Under the pieces are notes generated by a model. The model made no database searches. It was given only the letters and a program-made list of their open reading frames with translations, and had not been told where the DNA came from. DNA of 64,000 nt from Bradyrhizobium sp. LLZ17 (GTDB taxonomy: Bacteria; Pseudomonadota; Alphaproteobacteria; Rhizobiales; Xanthobacteraceae), in the NCBI RefSeq assembly GCF_041200145.1, contig NZ_CP165734.1, positions 4,092,001 to 4,156,000 on the forward strand. Direction: 5' to 3'. Positions 46,050-53,256 of the stretch are shown here, piece by piece. The first letter of the stretch is position 1; each line of letters begins with the position of its first letter. Both the position numbers and the translations under genes were made by a program.

Positions 46050-48132
46050 CTAGGCGGTCTTCACCGCACCCAAAAAGCCCTCGACCGCGACGCGGAGGCG
46101 GTCGGCATCGGCTGACATCTTCTTTACGGACTGGAACAGCACCGTACCGGCGTTGCCGGTCTCCTGGTTGAGCTGGGCGACGCTGCCAATGGTGTCGGTG
46201 ACCTCGCGGGTGCCTTGCGCGGCCTGCTGGAAGTTGCGCGAAATCTCTGTGGTGGCCGCGCGCTGCTGCTCGACGGCCGCTGCAATCGCCGTCATCTTCT
46301 CGTCGATGCCGTTGATCGAACGGCCAATGGAGCGGATGGCGCCGACCGCCTGGCCCGTCGCGCCCTGGATCTCCGCGACCTGACGCGAGATCTCTTCGGT
46401 GGCGGTCGCGGTCTGCGCAGCGAGGCTCTTGACCTCGCCGGCGACGACCGCAAAGCCGCGGCCCGCTTCGCCGGCGCGGGCGGCCTCGATGGTTGCGTTC
46501 AGCGCCAGCAAATTGGTCTGGCCGGCGATCGCGTTGATCATCTTCACGACCTCGCCGATGCGGCTCGCCGTCTGGTCGAGGATTTCGACGGTGGCGTTGG
46601 TCTGCTCGGCCTGGGAAACCGCTTCGCGGGCCTCGCGCGCGCTGGACTGCACCTGCGCGGAGATTTCGCCGACGGAGGCGGAGAGTTCCTCGGTCGCCGC
46701 CGCAATCGTCTCCAGATTGTTGGTGGCCTGCTCGGCCGCGGAGGAGACCGCGGCGGTCTGGCTGCTCGATTCCGAGGCCAGCTGGCGGACGTCACTCGCG
46801 GTCGCATCGAGCTCCTTGGCCGACGCGGCAACGCTGTGGATCACCGCCTGCACGGTGTCGTCAAAACTGCGGCAGGCCTCATCGACGGTGCCGGAGCGCG
46901 CAATCTGGAGCGCCTGCTGGGATCTCGCGTTCCTGGCCCAGACGTTCCGCCGTCGCCGCGCTCTCGCGCAGGCTTTCGAGCGCGGCGGCCATGGTGCCGA
47001 ACTCGTCGGGATATCGCGATTGCGGAACGTGCGTCGCATAGTCGCGAGCGCTGATCCGCGCGATGGCGCCGAGAATGGCACGAACCGGCCGCATGAGGCG
47101 ATTGCGCACCACAAAGACGCCGGCCAGGGTCACGGCAAGCGCCAGTACGAAGGCGAGCGACTGCACCACAAGGTTGGTGAGTGCCTTCGCCTGGACGGTC
47201 TCCGCACGCGCGATCGACTGGTCCAACGCCTGGTTCGCGACCGCAACGATCAACGCAAAGGGCGACTGGCAAAGCGCGTTCCACTCCGACGCAGCCATTG
47301 CCGGCTTGCCGCTGCCGTCGAAATTCCTGGTGATGTCGCCGATCTGCTTGAGCACCCCCTCGGTCTTGGCCTGCGCCTCCTTCGCTGCGGCAACCAATTC
47401 GGCCGTCGCGTCGGGCGCCGCCAGCAATTCGGTCATGCCGGACCAGCCGGACGCAATCGTGCCATCCCATTGCGCCAGCGATCGCTTTTGGTTGTCGTCG
47501 AGCGGCTTGCTGCTGTTGACGTTCGAGCGCAGCGCCGAGCAGTGGATTCCGTAGCGGTCGCGCACCTGCCAGGCGAGCCGGCGGACCTGGATCATGCGGG
47601 CGATGAACGGATCATCCATCCAGGCGCGGTTGGACACGGCGGTAGAGGCGAGGTTTGCTGTGTCGATTACCTTGGTGACGGCATCGTACCAGGAGTTGGT
47701 CCGCTCGATCTTGCGTTCGGCGCGCGGACGCTTGGCCTCGTCGTAGAATAGCTGGAATTGCGGTGCGGCTTCGTTCCAGCGCTGTTTCAGCGTGCTCGCC
47801 AGTTCGACGCGGCGGCCGAAATCGACAGTCGCGAGCGCGGCCGTGATGGCGTCATGGCCAGCCTGCTCGGCCTTCTCCGCCTCGCCGAGTTTTGTCCGGG
47901 GGTCGTCCTCGCCGAGCAGAGCGCTCTGGGCGTCGCCCCGATTGCTGCGCAGGGCCACCACGCCCTGGAAGATCGCCTTGTCGGCGGTCGCAAGCCGCGC
48001 AGTCTCAAGGCTATCGCTATAGCGGCCAAAGGCCCCGAGCATCTGGTTCGCCGTACTGGCCAGCGCACCGGCAGCCAGCAGCGCCATCAGGGTCAAGAGA
48101 AGCGAGCTTACCGATTTCTTAAACATTGCCAT
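46050..48132 (-). pseudogene. Methyl-accepting chemotaxis protein, 1-nt frameshift
   Basis: Start ATG 48130-48132. First membrane segment LLLTLMALLAAGALAST, a periplasmic helical sensor of about 300 residues, second segment [25 protein letters not shown] ([17 protein letters not shown]). The frame breaks at 46921-46924 ([11 protein letters not shown]). The other frame carries the whole signalling domain from [20 protein letters not shown], with the tip [20 protein letters not shown]. Removing one base gives a protein of about 693 aa. Ligand unknown; no che genes nearby. Confidence 0.9.
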
Positions 48133-48246
48133 GGGCCGGGGACCTACTCTTCACGAGCGGCACCCTGCATCGCCACCTGCCAATGTTTCGTTAAGCTTGT
48201 GGTAAAATGCCTTTCTTTCCGGCCTGGTCCCCCTCCCGGCGGTCCG

Positions 48247-49017
48247 TCAGGCGACTTTGGTGAAATCTGGCGGACGACGCTCGGCGAACGCGGTGAACGC
48301 TTCGCGCGCCTCCGCGGTGCGCAGGCGCTGCGCGAACTGCTCGCCTTCGGCCTGCATCTGCGCGACCAATGCCTCGCCGTTGCGCATCAGCCGCTTGGTC
48401 GCGGTGAGCGCGCCGGCCGGCTGGCGGGCGAGACGCTGCGCAAGCGCCAATGCCTCGGCGTCGAGCTGGTCGAGCGGCACGACCCTGTTGACCAGGCCCC
48501 AGTCCAGGGCGGCCTTCGCCGGCACCGTCTCGCCGAGCGCGAACATCTCATAAGCGCGGGCATAGCCGATGCGCGCCGGCATCAGCAGGCTGGAGGCAGC
48601 TTCCGGCACCAGCGCAAGGCTGACAAAGGGCGTCGACAATTGCGCATTGTCGGCGAGCACGACGAGGTCGCAATGCAGCAGCATCGTGGTACCGACCCCG
48701 ACGGCGCGGCCCTGGACGGCTGCGACTAGCGGTCGGGTGCAGCGCGCCAGCGATTGGATGAAGCGGACGACGTTGCGGCTTCCGTCCGACTTGCCCGACG
48801 CAACAGCCGCGAACTCGCCAACGTCGTTGCCGGCCGTGAACATGTCCCCCTCGCCGCGGATCAGGACGACACGGACGGACGCGTCGCGTTCGGCCGATTC
48901 GATGGTGTCGGCGAGCTTGCCGTACATCGCATCGGTCAGCGCGTTCTTCTTGTCGGGGCGCGCCAGCGCGAGGGTGAGAATTCCGCCGTTGTTCTCGATC
49001 CGGACATGCTCGGTCAT
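48247..49017 (-). CDS. Enoyl-CoA hydratase/isomerase family protein
   Basis: 256 aa crotonase. LALARPDKKNALTDAMYGKL, oxyanion-hole text FTAGNDVGEFAAV, and VQGRAVGVGTTMLLHCDLVVLADNAQLSTPFVSLALVPEAASS. One catalytic Glu position (VPEAASS) is kept and the other appears as Val (RAVGVGTTM), a pattern of isomerase-like crotonases. It follows the MarR gene after 12 bp, so the regulator may respond to an acyl-CoA or aromatic acid. Confidence 0.9.
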   Translation of the reverse strand: MTEHVRIENNGGILTLALARPDKKNALTDAMYGKLADTIESAERDASVRVVLIRGEGDMFTAGNDVGEFAAVASGKSDGSRNVVRFIQSLARCTRPLVAAVQGRAVGVGTTMLLHCDLVVLADNAQLSTPFVSLALVPEAASSLLMPARIGYARAYEMFALGETVPAKAALDWGLVNRVVPLDQLDAEALALAQRLARQPAGALTATKRLMRNGEALVAQMQAEGEQFAQRLRTAEAREAFTAFAERRPPDFTKVA

Positions 49018-49029
49018 CGCTCTCTCCTG

Positions 49030-49503
49030 TTATTGCTCTGCATCTGTGGTCGGGTCTCTTGTCGGGTCTCTTGGAAACTTGTCCTGAATGCTGCTCAGCC
49101 AGCGCGCGACGATATCGATCTCGGCACCGGTAAATCCGTCGGTCAGAGCTGCATTGATCTCGGCTGCCGAAGCCTTTGCTTGCGCCAGCGCGGTCCGGCC
49201 CGTCGGCGTCAGCCAGACCCGGCAGGCTCGCCCGTCCTCGCGATCGGCGCGCCGCTCGACCAGCCCAGCCGCCGCCGTGCGATCGACAAGCCCTGAGATG
49301 CCGGCAGGACCGAGATCAAGCGCCGTGCCCGCCTCGCCCATCAGACTGCCGTCCTGCTTGCCGAGGATGAACAGGAGTCCGGCCTGCGCAGGCGTCACCT
49401 CGCTCGAGGGCTGGGCCGCCATCCAACGCTGCAACCGCCTTTGCGCGACGCTGAGCAGGTAGATCAGCCGATGGTGCTTCGCCGCCGCTGCATTACTTCG
49501 CAT
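49030..49503 (-). CDS. MarR-family transcriptional regulator, probably on a leaderless mRNA
   Basis: 157 aa. MarR winged helix: EVTPAQAGLLFILGKQDGSLMGEAGTALDLGPAGISGLVDRTAAAGLVERRADREDGRACRVWLTPTG. The start codon (49501-49503) lies inside a palindrome (TTCGCATGCGAA), and no ribosome site precedes it. A near-consensus promoter places the transcript start at or next to the ATG. Likely autoregulates itself and the downstream crotonase gene. Confidence 0.9.
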   Translation of the reverse strand: MRSNAAAAKHHRLIYLLSVAQRRLQRWMAAQPSSEVTPAQAGLLFILGKQDGSLMGEAGTALDLGPAGISGLVDRTAAAGLVERRADREDGRACRVWLTPTGRTALAQAKASAAEINAALTDGFTGAEIDIVARWLSSIQDKFPRDPTRDPTTDAEQ

Positions 49504-49508
49504 GCGAA
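49497..49508. promoter_or_regulatory. MarR operator overlapping the marR start codon
   Basis: TTCGCATGCGAA, perfect 12-bp palindrome within the longer imperfect ATTACTTCGCATGCGAAATAA. Similar AT-flanked GCATGC sites are known for MarR proteins of aromatic-acid pathways. Binding would cover the transcription start. Confidence 0.65.
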
Positions 49509-49509
49509 A

Positions 49510-49538
49510 TAAATAGCCGGCGGCGACAACTTTGTCAA
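49510..49538 (-). promoter_or_regulatory. Sigma-70-type promoter of marR
   Basis: Minus strand: TTGACA (49538-49533), 17-bp spacer, TATTTA (49515-49510). The expected start point is 6-7 nt further on, at the A of the marR ATG (49503). Confidence 0.7.
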
Positions 49539-49545
49539 AGGAGCT

Positions 49546-50250
49546 CTAGTTCGACACGCGGCGGCAGCCGTCGAGGAAGAAGGCGACGCAGCTTCGCACC
49601 CGCCGCTCGATATCCTGACGCGAAGGCAGCGGCATGCCGCCGTAGATCGCCGCGCGCTGCGGTGCGGAAGCGACCATGCCGATCAGCATACCCGCAGCCT
49701 CCTCGACATCGTCGATCGCGATCAGCTTCTTCTTCACCTGCGCGCGCAGCCATCCGGCGAGCGTAGAGGCGGTGCGGGAAATTCCGTTCTTGTAGAAATT
49801 CGCGGCGAGTTCGGGAAACGCAACCGATTCCTGGAGCACCATGCGCTGCAACGCCACGACTTCCGGATCGAGCGCGAGATCGGCGCAGGCAAGCAGCGCG
49901 GCGCGCAAGCCCGCGTCGATATCGACCGCGTCGTGTGCCCGGAGATTGACATCGGAGAGCAGCCGCTCGAGCCGGTCCGCGCACATCGCCTCGAACAGCA
50001 CCGCCTTGCCGGGAAACAGACGATAGAGCGTCTTGGTCGAGATGCCGGCGCTGCGCGCCAGCTCTTCGGTGCTGGTCGCCGCATAGCCGTGCGCGGCAAA
50101 GGCGTGCCGCGCGACCTCCAGGACGATCTGTTTCGTCTCCTCGTCGCTGCGCAGCGGTGGCCGGCCGCGCGGACGGCAATCTTCAGAAGATTTTGCCTCT
50201 GAAGACTTTGCCTCCGGAGATTTCGCTCCTGACGATTTTGCCTGAGCCAT
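49546..50250 (-). CDS. TetR-family regulator, probable repressor of the EmrAB-like pump
   Basis: 234 aa. Helix-turn-helix GYAATSTEELARSAGISTKTLYRLFPGKAVLF after a Lys/Ser-rich repeat tail (AKSSGAKSPEAKSSEAKSSED, encoded by imperfect 15-nt tandem repeats). C-terminal AcrR-like domain with VVALQRMVLQESVAFPELAANFY. Divergent from the HlyD/DHA2 genes with palindromes between, the usual set-up for a TetR repressor of multidrug efflux. Confidence 0.9.
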   Translation of the reverse strand: MAQAKSSGAKSPEAKSSEAKSSEDCRPRGRPPLRSDEETKQIVLEVARHAFAAHGYAATSTEELARSAGISTKTLYRLFPGKAVLFEAMCADRLERLLSDVNLRAHDAVDIDAGLRAALLACADLALDPEVVALQRMVLQESVAFPELAANFYKNGISRTASTLAGWLRAQVKKKLIAIDDVEEAAGMLIGMVASAPQRAAIYGGMPLPSRQDIERRVRSCVAFFLDGCRRVSN

Positions 50251-50265
50251 GTATTTAAATGATGC

Positions 50266-50283
50266 CTGTCATTCCATTGACAG
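50266..50283. promoter_or_regulatory. Candidate TetR operator CTGTCA-N6-TGACAG
   Basis: Perfect 6-bp arms around TTCCAT, midway between the TetR start and the hlyD-type start. A second inverted repeat, GGAAA-N8-TTTCC, lies at about 50305-50322. Either could be the repressor site. Confidence 0.5.
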
Positions 50284-50339
50284 TCTCAAAGCTAGTCCTA
50301 TTTTGGAAATCGTCAAGTTTCCTAAATCAGGAGCCGGTC

Positions 50340-51587
50340 ATGACCGTGCACACCGCCCCAACCGCCACAGCCCAGACCGCCGTTCCCGCAAGCGTCCCGG
50401 CGGGCGTGCTGCCCGCGGCGACGTCCCCCGGCCGTCGGGAAAAGCTCAATTTTCGCAAGTTGTTGCTGGCGGGGGCGGCGATCGTCGTGCTGGCCGGCGC
50501 CAGCTGGTACGGCTACGACTACTGGACCGTCGGGCAGTACCTCGTATCTACCGACGACGCCTATGTGAAGGCCGACAACACTACGATCGCGCCAAAGGTC
50601 AGCGGCTATCTCAATCAGGTCCTCGTGGCCGATAACGAGCATGTGAAGGCCGGCCAGGTGCTGGCACGGATCGACGACCGCGACTTCAGGGTCGCACTCG
50701 ACCAGGCCCGCGCCGATGTTCAGGCCTCGAACGCGACCATCTCCAGCAAGGAAGCGCAGCTCGACGTGCAGCAGGCGGTGATCAAGGCGGCGCGCGCAAC
50801 GCTCGATGTCGATCAGGCCAATCTCACCTTCGCTGCGCAAGACAACAAGCGCTACACCGATCTTGCCGCGACGGGCTCCGGCAGCGTGCAGAACGCGCAG
50901 CAGGCGCAGTCACGCATCGCCTCGGCACAGGCGACGCTCGAGCGTGATACCGCCAATCTCGCCTCGGCCCTCAAGCAGATCGATCTGCTCAAGGCCGAGA
51001 TCGTGCAGGCCAGGGCGGCGGCCGCGCGCGCGGAGGCCGTGCAGCATCAGGTCGAACTGAACCTCGGCTACACCAATGTCGTCTCGCCGATCGACGGTGT
51101 GGTCGGGAATCGCTCCTTGCGCGTCGGCCAGTTCGTGCAGGCCGGCACGCAGTTGATGGCGATCGTGCCGACTGATGGAGCGTATGTCGTCGCCAATTTC
51201 AAAGAGACCCAGCTCACCAACGTGAGATCCGGTCAGGCCGTCGATATCGAGGTCGACATGTTCCCGGGCCAGCTCGTGCACGGTCACGTCGATTCCATTG
51301 CACCCGCGAGCGGCCAGGAATTCGCGCTGCTGCCGCCCGACAATGCCACCGGCAATTTCACCAAGGTGGTGCAGCGCATCCCCGTCAAGATCGCGCTCGA
51401 TGCCGGGCGCGGGGGCGCCATTGCGCTGCGGCCCGGCATGTCCGTGATCCCCACCATCGCAACACGTTCGACCGCGCCGACCGCCAAAGCGGCCGCAGCG
51501 CCCAAAGCAAAGCTCGTTTCCGGAGGGTCGTGCCATGTCAGACAGCCTCTCAATTTCGACGCCCGCACCACCGGCCGCGACGTCTGA
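50340..51587 (+). CDS. HlyD/EmrA-family membrane fusion protein
   Basis: 415 aa from ATG 50340-50342 (MTVHTAPTATAQTAVPA), after AGGAG. One membrane anchor (LLLAGAAIVVLAGASWYGYDYW), then the lipoyl half-motifs YVKADNTTIAPKVSGYLNQVLVADNEHVKAGQVLARIDDRDF, a coiled-coil hairpin (VQASNATISSKEAQLDVQQ) and NLGYTNVVSPIDGVVGNRSLRVGQFVQAGTQLMAIVP. Periplasmic adaptor of a tripartite efflux pump. Its last 17 codons overlap the pump gene by 53 nt, more than usual. Confidence 0.92.
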   Translation: MTVHTAPTATAQTAVPASVPAGVLPAATSPGRREKLNFRKLLLAGAAIVVLAGASWYGYDYWTVGQYLVSTDDAYVKADNTTIAPKVSGYLNQVLVADNEHVKAGQVLARIDDRDFRVALDQARADVQASNATISSKEAQLDVQQAVIKAARATLDVDQANLTFAAQDNKRYTDLAATGSGSVQNAQQAQSRIASAQATLERDTANLASALKQIDLLKAEIVQARAAAARAEAVQHQVELNLGYTNVVSPIDGVVGNRSLRVGQFVQAGTQLMAIVPTDGAYVVANFKETQLTNVRSGQAVDIEVDMFPGQLVHGHVDSIAPASGQEFALLPPDNATGNFTKVVQRIPVKIALDAGRGGAIALRPGMSVIPTIATRSTAPTAKAAAAPKAKLVSGGSCHVRQPLNFDARTTGRDV

Positions 51588-53149
51588 TCGCACGGTCGCG
51601 GATCCCAATCGCGCGAGCGTCGCGACCTGGATTGCCGTGCTCGCCGCCATGATCGGCTCGTTCATGGCGATCCTGAACATCCAGATCACCAATGCCTCGC
51701 TGCTCAACATCGAAGGCGGCATCGGTACCGGCGCCGACAACGGCTCCTGGATCTCGACCTCGTATCTGATCGGCGAGATCATCGTGATCCCGCTGACCGA
51801 CTATTTGAGCCGCGTGTTCTCGTTCCGCCGCTACATGCTTGCGAGCGCGGTGCTGTTCGCCGTGTTCTCGGTCGCCTGCGCCTTCACCCATGATCTGCCG
51901 TCGATGATCGCGATGCGCGGTTTGCAGGGCTTTGCCGGCGGCGTGCTGATCCCGATGGCGTTCACGCTGGTGCTGACCAAGCTGCCGAAGCCGCAACAGC
52001 CGGTCGGGCTCGCGATCTTCGCGTTGTCCGTCACCTTTGCGCCGGCGATCGGCCCAACCATCGGCGGCTATTTCACCGAAAACTACGGCTGGCGCACCAT
52101 CTTCTTCGTCAACGTGATCCCGACCGCCGTCATGGTGACTGCGCTCTCTCTGACTCTGGAGCGGCAGAAGATGCAGCTCAGCCTCCTGAAGGAGGGCGAC
52201 TGGGCCGGCATCGTCACCATGGCGATCGGTCTGTCGGCCCTTCAAGCCGTCCTCGAGGAGGGCAACAAGGACGACTGGTTCTCCTCGCCCTTCATCATCA
52301 AGCTGGCCGTGATCGCGGCCGTCAGCCTGACGCTGTTTGTCGCGATCGAGCTCACGATCGACAAGCCGCTGATCCGGCTTCGGCTGCTGACGCAGCGAAA
52401 TTTCGGCTTCGGCACCATTGCGATGACGATGGTCGGTTTCGCGCTGTTCGGCTCGGTCTACATGCTGCCCGCCTATCTCGGCCAGGCGCAGGGCTATAAT
52501 GCCGAGCAGATCGGCAATGTGCTGGCCTGGACCGGTCTTCCGCAGCTGGTGCTGATCCCCCTGATCCCCAAACTGATGCAGCGCTTCGACACGCGCTATA
52601 TCGCGATCACCGGTCTTTTTGATCTTCGCTTACAGCTGCTTCATGAACACGGCAATGTCGCCGGACTATGCCGGCGACCAGCTCTGGATCCCGAACATCG
52701 TGCGCGCGATCGGGCAAGCGATGGTGTTGACGCCGCTGACCTCGGTGCTATCCGGCGGCATCGCGCCGCAGGATGCGGCCGCGGCCTCCGGCATCAGCAA
52801 TATGTTTCGCAACCTCGGTGGCGCGATCGGCACGGCGACGCTCGCAACCATCATCTCCAAGCGCGAGCAATTCCACTCCAATATCATCGGCCAGTCGGTC
52901 ACGCTCGGCCGCGAGGAGGTCCGCAGCCGCATCGCGCAGATGACCGACTACTTCATGGCCCATGGCGTGCCGGATCCCAACGCCGCGCGCGAGCAGGCCA
53001 TCATCGCGCTCGGCAAGACGGTGAAGCGCCAGGCGCTGGTGATGGGCTACTCCGACACGTTTGCCGTCATCGGCGTGGTGCTGGTGCTCGCCGCAATCGC
53101 GGTGCTGCTGACGCGGCGCGTGAAGGCGGCCGGCGGCCCGGCGCATTAG
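51535..53149 (+). pseudogene. DHA2/EmrB-family multidrug MFS transporter, 1-nt frameshift in a T5 run
   Basis: Start ATG 51535-51537 after GGAGGG. Typical 14-TM EmrB: FMAILNIQITNASLLNIEGG, SWISTSYLIGEIIVIPL, MRGLQGFAGGVLIPMAFTLVLTKLP, IGPTIGGYFTENYGWRTIFFVN. At 52616-52620 (CTTTTTGATC) the frame is lost; the rest (IFAYSCFMNTAMSPDYAGDQL to the stop at 53149) is in another frame. A T4 run restores YIAITGLLIFAYSCFMN and a 537-aa protein. Left uncorrected, the first frame runs into the downstream AAA gene and mimics a 1146-aa fusion. Confidence 0.9.
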
Positions 53150-53172
53150 AATTCGAGCTCATCTCAATTTAT

Positions 53173-53204
53173 CACGGCGGTCGGCTTGACGGCCGTGTTG
53201 TTTT
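53173..53204 (+). terminator. Rho-independent terminator after the DHA2 gene
   Basis: CACGGCGGTC-GGCTT-GACGGCCGTG stem (one mismatch) followed by TTGTTTT, 24 bp after the stop codon. It separates the efflux operon from the ClpS-AAA gene. Confidence 0.8.
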
Positions 53205-53256
53205 ATGTTCCCTATTCGTTCCGTTCAATCATAGATTGTCCCGGAGATCTTCCGTA

